Notes under the pieces: model-generated
Told to the model about the DNA's origin: nothing
Databases searched by the model: none
The model's input: only the letters and a program-made list of their open reading frames with translations
Position numbers and translations under genes: made by a program
Shown: positions 22,678-30,180 of the stretch, in pieces
Layout of the letters: each line of letters opens with the position of its first letter
Numbering within the stretch: the stretch's first letter is position 1
Source of the DNA: Streptomyces hydrogenans
Lineage (GTDB): Bacteria; Actinomycetota; Actinomycetes; Streptomycetales; Streptomycetaceae
DNA length: 34,360 nucleotides
Assembly (NCBI RefSeq): GCF_014656075.1
Contig: NZ_BNBS01000086.1
Coordinates: 1 to 34,360 of the forward strand
Direction: 5' to 3'

Positions 22678-23889
22678 ATGATTTTTCGACAGTCCAGCAA
22701 GTTGAAGGACGTGTGCTACGAGATCCGTGGCCCGGTCGTCGACCAGGCCAACGCCCTGGAGGAGGCGGGTCACAGCGTCCTGCGGCTGAACACCGGCAAC
22801 CCCGCGCCGTTCGGCTTCGAGGTGCCGGAGGAGATCCTCCAGGACATCATCCGCAACCTCCCCAACGCGCACGGCTACAGCGACGCCCGGGGCATCCTGC
22901 CCGCCCGGCGCGCGGTGATGCAGTACTACCAGCAGCGCGGGGTCGAGGGCGTGACCGTCGACGACGTCTACCTCGGCAACGGCGCCTCCGAGCTCATCCA
23001 GATGGCCGTGCAGGCGCTGGTCGACGACGGCGACGAGGTCCTGGTGCCGATGCCCGACTACCCGCTGTGGACCGCCGTGGTGCGGTTCGCCGGCGGCCGG
23101 GCCGTGCACTACCTGTGCGACGAGGAGGCGGACTGGTTCCCCGACCTCGACGACATCGCCTCGAAGATCACCGACCGCACCAAGGCCATCGTCGTCATCA
23201 ACCCGAACAACCCCACGGGCGCGGTCTATTCGAAGGAGCTCCTGGAGGGCATCCTCGAACTCGCCCGCCGGCACGGCCTGATGGTGCTGGCCGACGAGAT
23301 CTACGACAAGATCCTCTACGACGACACCGAGCACCACTGCCTGGCCGCGCTCAGCGACGACGTCGTCACCCTCACCTTCAACGGCCTCTCCAAGTCCTAC
23401 CGCGTGGCCGGTTTCCGCAGCGGCTGGCTGGTCGTCTCCGGCCCGAAGGCGCAGGCCGGGGACTACCTGGAGGGCCTCACCATGCTGGCCGGCATGCGGC
23501 TCTGCCCGAACGTGCCGGCGCAGTACGCCGTCCAGGCCGCGCTCGGCGGCCACCAGTCCATCCACGACCTGACCCTGCCGAACGGCCGGCTCACCGAACA
23601 GCGCGACGTCGCCTGGCGGGCGCTCAACGAGATCCCGGGCGTGAGCTGCGTCAAGCCGAAGGGCGCCCTGTACGCCTTCGCCAAGCTGGACCCGGACGTG
23701 CACAAGATCGTCGACGACGAACGGCTCGTCCTCGACCTGCTGCTGCGCGAGAAGATCCACCTCGTCCAGGGCACCGGCTTCAACTGGCCCCGCCCGGACC
23801 ACTTCCGCTTCGTCACGCTGCCGCGCGCCGACGACCTGGAGACCGCCATCAACCGCATCGGCCGCTTCCTCTCCACCTACCGCCAGTAG
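22678..23889 (+). CDS. AlaA-like class I aminotransferase
   Basis: This 403-residue fold-type I PLP enzyme begins MIFRQSSKLKDVCYEIRGPVVDQANALEEAGHSVLRLNTGNPAPFGF, the standard opening of AlaA-type glutamate-pyruvate transaminases. It contains YSDARG, VINPNNPTGAVYS, VLADEIYDKILYDD, GLSKSYRVAGFRSGW with PLP Lys239 and GALYAFAKL. The usual length is about 400 residues, so it is complete. The general reaction is amino transfer between alanine or similar amino acids and 2-oxoacids. It may be a resident housekeeping gene caught inside the cluster or a duplicated copy recruited to supply an amino-acid building block. ATG 22678 has GGGAGG at 22668-22673. It is divergent from, and probably controlled by, the HxlR regulator. 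Confidence 0.88.
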   Translation: MIFRQSSKLKDVCYEIRGPVVDQANALEEAGHSVLRLNTGNPAPFGFEVPEEILQDIIRNLPNAHGYSDARGILPARRAVMQYYQQRGVEGVTVDDVYLGNGASELIQMAVQALVDDGDEVLVPMPDYPLWTAVVRFAGGRAVHYLCDEEADWFPDLDDIASKITDRTKAIVVINPNNPTGAVYSKELLEGILELARRHGLMVLADEIYDKILYDDTEHHCLAALSDDVVTLTFNGLSKSYRVAGFRSGWLVVSGPKAQAGDYLEGLTMLAGMRLCPNVPAQYAVQAALGGHQSIHDLTLPNGRLTEQRDVAWRALNEIPGVSCVKPKGALYAFAKLDPDVHKIVDDERLVLDLLLREKIHLVQGTGFNWPRPDHFRFVTLPRADDLETAINRIGRFLSTYRQ

Positions 23890-23958
23890 CGGGCGGACGG
23901 ACATCCGGTTCCGGCCAATTCCGTTGTGACGCACTTCGATTGACGTATCGCCGGACCG

Positions 23959-23986
23959 TGGACACCACGGGCGGGCAAGCTAGATC
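23959..23986 (+). promoter_or_regulatory. Possible promoter of the ATP-grasp gene
   Basis: TGGACA (23959-23964) matches 5 of 6 bases of the -35 consensus. TAGATC (23981-23986) is a fair Streptomyces -10 after a 16-nt spacer. It lies in the 155-nt gap after the aminotransferase gene, about 55 nt before the TTG start. Confidence 0.35.
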
Positions 23987-24044
23987 ATCCAGTGACCGTT
24001 CCTCGCACTCCACACCCGGGGTGCATCCCACCGGAGGAGCTCCG

Positions 24045-25343
24045 TTGAACCGTCAGAGCGAACGCCCGCCCGCCGTGATCGTCATGAGCGATCTGGCGGC
24101 CCTCGCCCGCCAGCACCGCCTGATCACCGACATCGCGGAGCGCGGCCTGGCACCGCTCGTCGTCGTCGGCCCCACCACCGACCTGCCCAAGCTGAACGGT
24201 CACATCGCGGACCCGGCCCACCCGCTGTCCCGGATCGAGGCCGTCCGGCAGTTCCCGGACGCCGTGATCGCCGGCGTGCTGGCCTCGGTGCAGGACTGGG
24301 TCGCCGACTACGACGTCCGCGGCGTGATCTGCAGCGGCGAGGTCTTCGTCGACCCCTGCGGCGTGCTCTCCGAGGCCCTCGGCCTCCCGGGCCCGGGCAC
24401 CTGGGCGGCCCGGGTCTGCCGGGACAAGGTCATGCAGCGGGTCCTGCTCCGCGACCACGGCCCCGCCTGGCGGGCCTTCGCCCCCCACCAGCGGGACGCC
24501 GCCGCCTCCGACGCGTACCCCTGCGTCGTCAAGCCGGCCGGCCGGATGTTCAGCTCGGGCGTCGTCCGCGTCGAGAACGACGAGGAGCTGCGCGCCGCGC
24601 TCACCGCCTACGAGCCGGACGAGACGATCCTGGTCGAGGAACTGGTCGAGGGCCCCGAGTTCTCCGTCGAGGCCCTCGTCCACAACGGCGAACTGCTCTG
24701 GAGCGGCGTCACCGCCAAGCTCACCAACGAGGGCGACAGCCGCTTCTTCACCGAGATCGGCCACACCAGCCCGGCCGACCTCCCGCTCGCCCACACGGAC
24801 GCGCTGGTCGCGGCGAACGCCGCGATCCTCAAGACCCTCCGCTTCGACAGCGGCATCACCCACGCCGAGTTCCGGCTGCGAGACGGCCAGCCGGTCCTCA
24901 TGGAGATAGCGGCCCGCCTTCCCGGCGACGCCATCACCATGATGTGGCACCTCGCCACCGGCAAGCCGATCGAGCCGGCCATCGTCGACCTCGCCCTCGG
25001 CGTGCGCCCCGACTACCCGACGCCCACCCGGCGGGCCGTGCAGCGCTTCGTCGAGCACCGCCCCGGCCGTCTCACGGACGTCCGCTACGAGGGCGAGCCG
25101 GTCGCCTGGATCTCCGACGACGCCGTGTGGCCCCTCGTCGAGGCCACCGCCCCGGACGCCCCGGCCCGCTGCGCGTCCGTCATGGTCGGACTCCCGCGCG
25201 GCTCCCGCCTGGGCACCCTCGCCGACTCCTCCGGCCGCTCGGCGTACGTCGTCGCCGACCTCCCGTGGGACGCCGATCCCGACGCCGAGGTCCGCGCCTA
25301 CGCGGCCCGCGTCGAGCTGACCATCGAGGCCGACCCGGCCTGA
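24045..25343 (+). CDS. ATP-grasp carboxylate-amine ligase
   Basis: This 432-residue protein shows the ATP-grasp layout: an N-terminal Rossmann-like pre-ATP domain (VIVMSDLAALARQHRLITDIAERGLAPLVVVGP), lid and ATP-binding strands (CRDKVMQRVLLRDHG, YPCVVKPAGRMFSSGVVRVENDEEL, DETILVEELVEGPEFSVEALVHNG) and the metal-binding end THAEFRLRDGQPVLMEIAARLPGD. The closest functional class is the L-amino-acid ligases and BtrJ-like enzymes, which make an acyl phosphate and join it to an amine, often forming a dipeptide. Here it could form an amide or hydrazide with the cluster's hydrazino acid, diaminobutyrate or another amino acid. GGAGGAG (24033-24039) points clearly to TTG 24045; an ATG at 24084 lacks that support. 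A strong terminator follows. Confidence 0.87.
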   Translation: MNRQSERPPAVIVMSDLAALARQHRLITDIAERGLAPLVVVGPTTDLPKLNGHIADPAHPLSRIEAVRQFPDAVIAGVLASVQDWVADYDVRGVICSGEVFVDPCGVLSEALGLPGPGTWAARVCRDKVMQRVLLRDHGPAWRAFAPHQRDAAASDAYPCVVKPAGRMFSSGVVRVENDEELRAALTAYEPDETILVEELVEGPEFSVEALVHNGELLWSGVTAKLTNEGDSRFFTEIGHTSPADLPLAHTDALVAANAAILKTLRFDSGITHAEFRLRDGQPVLMEIAARLPGDAITMMWHLATGKPIEPAIVDLALGVRPDYPTPTRRAVQRFVEHRPGRLTDVRYEGEPVAWISDDAVWPLVEATAPDAPARCASVMVGLPRGSRLGTLADSSGRSAYVVADLPWDADPDAEVRAYAARVELTIEADPA

Positions 25344-25368
25344 CGGCCGGCCCCCGGACGCGCGAAAG

Positions 25369-25413
25369 CACCGGGCCGGGGTGCCGTCGTGACGACGGCA
25401 CCCCGGCCCGGTG
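25369..25413. terminator. Bidirectional terminator, perfect 21-bp stem
   Basis: The arms 25369-25389 and 25393-25413 are perfect reverse complements with a 3-nt loop (TGA). It lies between the convergent ATP-grasp and agmatine deiminase genes and should stop transcription from both sides. It marks the right edge of the cluster. Confidence 0.85.
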
Positions 25414-25432
25414 GCGTGGGGCTTCGGACGGA

Positions 25433-26545
25433 TCAGGCGGTGGGCTGCTGCTGGGTCACGCAGTGGATGCCGCCGCCGCCCGTGCCGAGGCGGTCGATGT
25501 TCAGCTGCTCGACCACCCGGTCCGGGTAGAGCCGGGTCAGGGTCGCCCTGGCCGCCTCGTCGGCGCGGGTGTCGCCGAAGTGGGCGCTGATGACGGCGCC
25601 GTTGCAGAGGTAGAAGTTGGCGTAGGAGGCCAGGAAGTCCCGGTTGGTGGAGCGGATCCGGTTGTAGTCGGGGCCCTGGAGGCGCATGACGTCCATCGGC
25701 CGGCCGGCGGCGGTCGTCGCGGCGGACAGGACGGCGTACTGCTGCCGCGCGTCCTTGGCGTAGGCGTCGGTGTCGGTGGAGAGCGGCATCTGGACGAGGG
25801 CCTCGCCGGGCGCCAGGAAGCGGGACGTGGCGTCGACGTGGTCGTCGGTGATGTCCTGGCCGTAGACGCCGTCGAACCAGATCACCTTCGAGGCGCCGTA
25901 CGCGTCGCACATCGCCGTCTCCAGCTGCCGCTCCGACATCCCGGGGTTGCGGTTGCGGTTCACCAGGCTGCTGCGGGTGGCCATGAGGGTGCCGGCGCCG
26001 TCCTGCTCGATGGCGCCGCCCTCGCCGACCAGGTCGGCGGAGGTGAACGGGACGCCGGTGTACGCGGCGATCCGCTCGGCGACCAGGGCGTCCCTGGCGT
26101 GGGCCTGCTTGTTGCCCCAGCCGTTGAAGTTGAGGCCGACGGCGTCCAGCCCGCCGTAGCCGTCGGTGCGGAAGACGGGGCCCGAGTCGCGCATCCAGCA
26201 GTCGTCGACCGGGATCGAGCCGATGACGGTGACCGTGGGCCCGCACATCGTGCGGGCCCGGGACACGCTGCCCGCGTTGGCGCACAGGACGACCGGCTCG
26301 TACTTCGCGATCGTCCGGGCGATCAGGGCGATGTCCGCCTGGACGCCGCTCAGCCGGCCGCCCCAGATGGAGGTGCTGTCCGGCCAGGCCATCCACGTAC
26401 GGGTGTGCCGGACGTCCTCGACCGGGACGCGGTACGCGCCGGCGGCGCGGGCGCGGCCCTGCGTGGTCGTGGTGGCGAGCGCGGCGCCGGCGGCGGTGGC
26501 CCCGGCGGCGAGGAGGAAACCTCGCCGGTTCATGCCTCGGATCAT
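25433..26545 (-). CDS. Agmatine deiminase-family protein with a Tat signal peptide
   Basis: This is a 370-residue guanidino-group hydrolase (peptidyl-arginine/agmatine deiminase family). Residues 1-34 are a twin-arginine signal (NRRGFLLAAGATAAGAALA), so the enzyme should be exported folded. The catalytic residues are present: WMRDSGPVF, EGGAIEQDG, DDHVDATSRF and the nucleophilic Cys in GGGGIHCVTQQQ near the C-terminus. The usual reaction is agmatine to N-carbamoylputrescine plus ammonia. It is the last gene of the ABC-transporter operon; its ATG directly follows the upstream TGA, with AGGAGG 5 nt before. An inner ATG at 26533 would still keep the RR motif. It is a secreted counterpart to the cytosolic enzyme at 31916. 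Confidence 0.88.
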   Translation of the reverse strand: MIRGMNRRGFLLAAGATAAGAALATTTTQGRARAAGAYRVPVEDVRHTRTWMAWPDSTSIWGGRLSGVQADIALIARTIAKYEPVVLCANAGSVSRARTMCGPTVTVIGSIPVDDCWMRDSGPVFRTDGYGGLDAVGLNFNGWGNKQAHARDALVAERIAAYTGVPFTSADLVGEGGAIEQDGAGTLMATRSSLVNRNRNPGMSERQLETAMCDAYGASKVIWFDGVYGQDITDDHVDATSRFLAPGEALVQMPLSTDTDAYAKDARQQYAVLSAATTAAGRPMDVMRLQGPDYNRIRSTNRDFLASYANFYLCNGAVISAHFGDTRADEAARATLTRLYPDRVVEQLNIDRLGTGGGGIHCVTQQQPTA

Positions 26546-27376
26546 TCATGCCTCCTGTGTGGGGGTTGCCTGCGGGGACGACAGCTCCTGGCGGGCCGCC
26601 GCGATCCGGGCCGGGTTCCAGCCGGGACGCGGGACCGAGTCCAGGAGCAGCCGGGTGTAGGGGTGGTGCGGCGCGGCGAGCACCCGCGCGGTGGCGCCCG
26701 CCTCGACGACGCGGCCGTGGCGCATGACGAGGACCTCGTCGGTGACGCACCGGACCACGCCGAGGTCGTGGGTGATGAAGAGGTAGCCGACCGGGGTCTG
26801 TTCGCGGATGTCGGCGAGCAGGTTGAGGATCTGGGCCTGGACGGAGACGTCGAGGGCGGCGACCGCCTCGTCGAGGACGAGGACGGCCGGTTCGACGGCG
26901 AGGGCGCGGGCGATGGCGACCCGCTGCCGCTGACCGCCGGAGAGGGCCTTGGGCAGCGCGCCGGCGGCGCGGGTGCCGAGGCCGACCTGGTCGAGGAGTT
27001 CGCGGACGCGCGGCGCGGGGTCCCGGTCGGGGAAGTGCAGCCGCAGGGTCTCGCGCAGCATCCGGTCGACGGTGGTCCGGGGGTCGAGGGAGAGGTAGGG
27101 GTCCTGGAAGACCATCTGGACCTCGCGGGCCCGGGCGAGGCGCTCGGCCCTGCCCCGGGCGCGGGCGGGCCGGACCCGGCCGCGGAGGCGCACCTCCCCC
27201 TCGTCGGCCCGCTCCAGGCCGACGACGATCCGGGCGGTGGTGGTCTTGCCGGAGCCGGAGCCTCCGACGATGCCGAGCGAGCCGCCCTCGGGCAGGGTGA
27301 AGGAGACGTCGTCCACGGCCCGCACGGCGCCGAAGGCGCGGCTCAGGCCGGTGACGCTCAGCAGGGGTTCAGACAT
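26546..27376 (-). CDS. Peptide-type ABC transporter ATPase (DppF/OppF-like)
   Basis: This 276-residue ATPase has Walker A GGSGSGKTTT, the Q-loop VFQDPYLSLDPRTTVDRML, the signature LSGGQRQRVAIARAL, Walker B VLVLDEAVAALD (Ala where Pro is usual) and the H-loop ITHDLGVV. The C-terminus has HPYTRLLLDSVP, the segment typical of oligopeptide-transport ATPases. It forms a heterodimer with the neighbouring ATPase to drive solute uptake. Its start overlaps the end of that gene by 8 bp. It lacks the Cys-rich iron-sulfur tail of longer OppF proteins. Confidence 0.9.
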   Translation of the reverse strand: MSEPLLSVTGLSRAFGAVRAVDDVSFTLPEGGSLGIVGGSGSGKTTTARIVVGLERADEGEVRLRGRVRPARARGRAERLARAREVQMVFQDPYLSLDPRTTVDRMLRETLRLHFPDRDPAPRVRELLDQVGLGTRAAGALPKALSGGQRQRVAIARALAVEPAVLVLDEAVAALDVSVQAQILNLLADIREQTPVGYLFITHDLGVVRCVTDEVLVMRHGRVVEAGATARVLAAPHHPYTRLLLDSVPRPGWNPARIAAARQELSSPQATPTQEA

Positions 27377-28358
27377 CGAGGACCGCTCCTTCGTCCGCGA
27401 GCCGTGCGCTGTGGTGGCAGGCGGCGTGGTGGTCGGGCCGGCCGGGGGCCCGCCGGGCCTCCGGGGGCGTCTCCCGGCAGGTGTCGGTGGCGAGCGGGCA
27501 GCGGGCGGCGAAGGCGCAGCCGGTCAGCGGGGTGCGCGGGTCTGGCGGCCGGCCGGGGATGGCGGAGAGCCTGCCGCCGGGGGCGGTGAGGCGGGGGGTG
27601 GAGGCGAGCAGGGCCGTGGTGTACGGGTGCAGGGGCCGCGCGAACACGTCCTCGGCGGGGCCGGATTCGACGATCCGCCCCGCGTACATGACGTGGACGC
27701 GGTCGCTGACGGCGGCGGCGAGGTCGAGGTCGTGGGTGACGAAGAGGAGTCCGGTGCGGAAGCTCTCCCGGAGCCGGACGAGGAGCGCGATCACCTCGGC
27801 CTGGGTGATGACGTCGAGCGCGGTGGTGGGTTCGTCGGCGAGCAGCAGGACGGGGTCGCCCATGAGCGCGGCGGCGATCACGACGCGTTGCAGCATGCCG
27901 CCGGAGACCTGGCCCGGGTAGGCGGCGAGGACGGACGCGTCGAGCCCGACGGCCCGCAGCAGTCCGGTGGCCCGGTCGGTCGCGGCGGCCGGTTCGACGC
28001 CGGCCGCGCGGGCGCCCTCGGTGAGGAAGTCCCCGATGCGGCGCAGCGGGTTGAGGGTGGCCCGGGGGTCCTGGAAGACCATGGCGACGCGCCCGGTGCG
28101 CAGGGCGCGCAGCCGGTCCGGCGGGGCGGTGAGGACGTCCTCGCCGTCGACGAGGACGGCTCCCTCGGTGACCGCGCCGGCGGGCAGCAGGCCGAGGGCG
28201 CCTCGTGAGGTGAGGGACTTGCCGGAGCCGGACTCGCCGACGAGGGCGACTGTCTCGCCCGGGCCGACGGTGAGGTCGACGCCGTCGAGGACGGGACGGG
28301 CGGCGCCGGGGAGGGTGAGGCGCAGCCCCCGGATCTCCAGGGCGGGTGGTGTGGTCAT
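27369..28358 (-). CDS. Peptide-type ABC transporter ATPase (DppD/OppD-like)
   Basis: This 329-residue ATPase has Walker A GESGSGKSLTS, the Q-loop VFQDPRATLNPLRRIGDFL, the signature VSGGMLQRVVIAAAL, Walker B VLLLADEPTTALDV and the H-loop VTHDLDLA. The C-terminal Cys cluster (GCAFAARCPLATDTC, then HHAACHH) is the conserved oligopeptide-ATPase tail that in relatives holds an iron-sulfur site. ATG 28358 is chosen for AGGAGAG just upstream. A frame extending to 28439 overlaps the permease gene. It overlaps the permease stop by 4 bp. Confidence 0.9.
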   Translation of the reverse strand: MTTPPALEIRGLRLTLPGAARPVLDGVDLTVGPGETVALVGESGSGKSLTSRGALGLLPAGAVTEGAVLVDGEDVLTAPPDRLRALRTGRVAMVFQDPRATLNPLRRIGDFLTEGARAAGVEPAAATDRATGLLRAVGLDASVLAAYPGQVSGGMLQRVVIAAALMGDPVLLLADEPTTALDVITQAEVIALLVRLRESFRTGLLFVTHDLDLAAAVSDRVHVMYAGRIVESGPAEDVFARPLHPYTTALLASTPRLTAPGGRLSAIPGRPPDPRTPLTGCAFAARCPLATDTCRETPPEARRAPGRPDHHAACHHSARLADEGAVLDV

Positions 28359-29215
28359 CGGTCTCTCCTGGCGACACGGTCGGCCCAGCGCTCTCCGGCC
28401 ACGTTGAAGGCGACGACGGTGAGCACGACGAGGACGCACGGCAGGACCGCGGAGAGCGGGTAGCCGCGCTGGACGGCGGTCTGGCCGTCGAAGACCATCC
28501 GGCCCCAGTCGGGCGTGAGCGGGGGCACGCCGAGGCCGAGGAAGGAGAGTCCGGCGAGGTCCATGAGGGCGTAGCCGAAGTTGATGGTGGACTGGGCGAG
28601 CACGACGGGCGCGATGTTGGGCAGGACGTGGCGCAGACAGATCTGGAGGGCCGAGTGCCCCTGGACCTGGTAGGCGCTCACGTAGGGGCGGGCGCGTTCG
28701 GCGAGGACGAGGGTGCGGGTGAGCCGGCTGACGTAGGGCAGGTAGGCCACGCCCAGGGCGACGACGGGCGCGAGCAGCCCCTCCCCGTGGATCGAGACGA
28801 CGAGGATGGCGAGCAGCATGCCGGGGAAGGCGAAGACGAGCTCGGTGGAGCGGGAGATCAGCGTGTCGAGGCGGCCTCCGCGCCAGGCGGCGGCGGTGCC
28901 GGCGGCGACGCCGAGGAGGGTGGAGAGGACGACCACGCCGAGCGGGCCGAGCAGGGAGGTGCGGGCTCCGAGGAGCAGCCGGGAGAGGGTGTCGCGGCCG
29001 GCGGCGTCGACGCCGAGGGGGTGGTCGGCGGAGGGTCCGGCGAGCGCGGCCCCGAGGTCGACGGCGTTGGGGTCGTGGGGGGCGATCCAGGGGGCGAGGA
29101 GCGCGGCGAGGACGACGAGTCCGGCGAAGCCGAGCGCGGCCCGGTGGAGGAGTGAACCGCCCTTGCGGACGGTGACCTTGGCGAGCCCGGGGCGCCGGGT
29201 GAGGACGGCGGTCAC
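28355..29215 (-). CDS. ABC transporter permease (DppC/OppC-like)
   Basis: This 286-residue inner-membrane permease has an N-terminal helix (FAGLVVLAALLAPWIAPHDPN), the DppC landmark HPLGVDAAGRDTLSRLLLGARTSL, and the cytoplasmic EAA-type coupling loop YVSAYQVQGHSALQICLRHVLPNIAP that contacts the ATPases. It ends with LSFLGLGVPPLTPDWGRMV. Expected to pair with the permease at 29212. The start is GTG 29215, overlapping the neighbouring stop by 4 bp. Confidence 0.9.
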   Translation of the reverse strand: MTAVLTRRPGLAKVTVRKGGSLLHRAALGFAGLVVLAALLAPWIAPHDPNAVDLGAALAGPSADHPLGVDAAGRDTLSRLLLGARTSLLGPLGVVVLSTLLGVAAGTAAAWRGGRLDTLISRSTELVFAFPGMLLAILVVSIHGEGLLAPVVALGVAYLPYVSRLTRTLVLAERARPYVSAYQVQGHSALQICLRHVLPNIAPVVLAQSTINFGYALMDLAGLSFLGLGVPPLTPDWGRMVFDGQTAVQRGYPLSAVLPCVLVVLTVVAFNVAGERWADRVARRDR

Positions 29216-30180
29216 GCGGCGGCCCCCCTCGTGCCGAGGGTGATGCGGGGGTCCACCAGCGGCAGCAGCAGGTCGACGACCAGGTTCACGGTCATGAACA
29301 GGGCGACGATGATGAGCGAGACGGCCTGCACGGTCGGGAAGTCCTTGGTGGTGGTGGCCAGTTCGAGGAGCTGGCCGATGCCGCCGATGCTGAAGGCGGT
29401 CTCGACGAGGATCGTGCAGACCAGCAGGGTGGCGACGATCAGTCCGCCGGTGGTGAGGACGGTGCCGAGCGCGTTGCGCAGGACGTGGCGGCGGATCACG
29501 AGGTGTTCGGGGACGCCCCGGCCGCGGGCGACCGTCACGTGTTCGCTGTCGAGGGCTTCGAGCATGGCGGTCCTGGTGACCCGCGCGAGCATCCCGATCA
29601 GGTAGAGCGCGAGGGCGACGGCGGGCAGGGTGAGGTGCCAGATCCGGTCGAGGAGGCCGTCGCCCGCGCCGCTGCTGGGGAACCAGCCGAGGCGGACGGC
29701 GAAGAGCCCCTGGAGGAGGACGGCCGCGACGAAGGACGGGGTGCCGATGGCGAGGGTGGTGGCGACGAGTACGGCGGCGTCGGTCCGGCCGCCGCGCACG
29801 GCGGCGATCCGGCCGAGCACGAGCCCGGCGGTCAGGACGACGGCCAGCGCCATGGTGACGAGGAGCAGGGTGGTGGGCAGCCGGTCGGCGAGGAGGCGCG
29901 AGACGTCGGTGCGGTAGGTGAGCGAGCGGCCGAAGTCGCCCTGGAGCACGTCGCCGAGCCAGTGGAGGTAGCGCAGGGCGAAGGGGTCGTCGAGGTGGTG
30001 GCGGGCGGTGAGGGCGGCGAGGGCCTCGGGTGAGGGGGAGCGGCCGGCGAGGAGGAAGCTCGCGGGGCTGCCGGGGGCGAGGTAGAGGGCGCCGAAGACG
30101 GCGAACGAGGCGATGAGGAGGGTGACCGCCATCTCGGCGACCCGGCGCGCGGTGAACCTCAGGAAGGCGGTGGGGTTCAC
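29212..30180 (-). CDS. ABC transporter permease (DppB/OppB-like)
   Basis: This is a 322-residue membrane protein. A first helix AVTLLIASFAVFGALYLAPGSPASFLL is followed by the DppB landmark HHLDDPFALRYLHWLGDVLQGDFGRSL, further helices, and the EAA-like loop HVTVARGRGVPEHLVIRRHVLRNALGTVLT. It ends with NLVVDLLLPLVDPRITLG. Together these form the standard translocation partner of DppC. GTG 30180 overlaps the binding-protein stop (GTGA), so the two are translationally coupled. Longer minus-strand openings upstream are shadows of the binding-protein gene. Confidence 0.9.
   Translation of the reverse strand: MNPTAFLRFTARRVAEMAVTLLIASFAVFGALYLAPGSPASFLLAGRSPSPEALAALTARHHLDDPFALRYLHWLGDVLQGDFGRSLTYRTDVSRLLADRLPTTLLLVTMALAVVLTAGLVLGRIAAVRGGRTDAAVLVATTLAIGTPSFVAAVLLQGLFAVRLGWFPSSGAGDGLLDRIWHLTLPAVALALYLIGMLARVTRTAMLEALDSEHVTVARGRGVPEHLVIRRHVLRNALGTVLTTGGLIVATLLVCTILVETAFSIGGIGQLLELATTTKDFPTVQAVSLIIVALFMTVNLVVDLLLPLVDPRITLGTRGAAA

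Noticed and set aside
20887..23934. Very long open frame on the minus strand (over 1000 codons)
   Set aside because: It is a GC-bias shadow that runs antisense through two clear aminotransferases and an HxlR regulator and shows no domain of its own.
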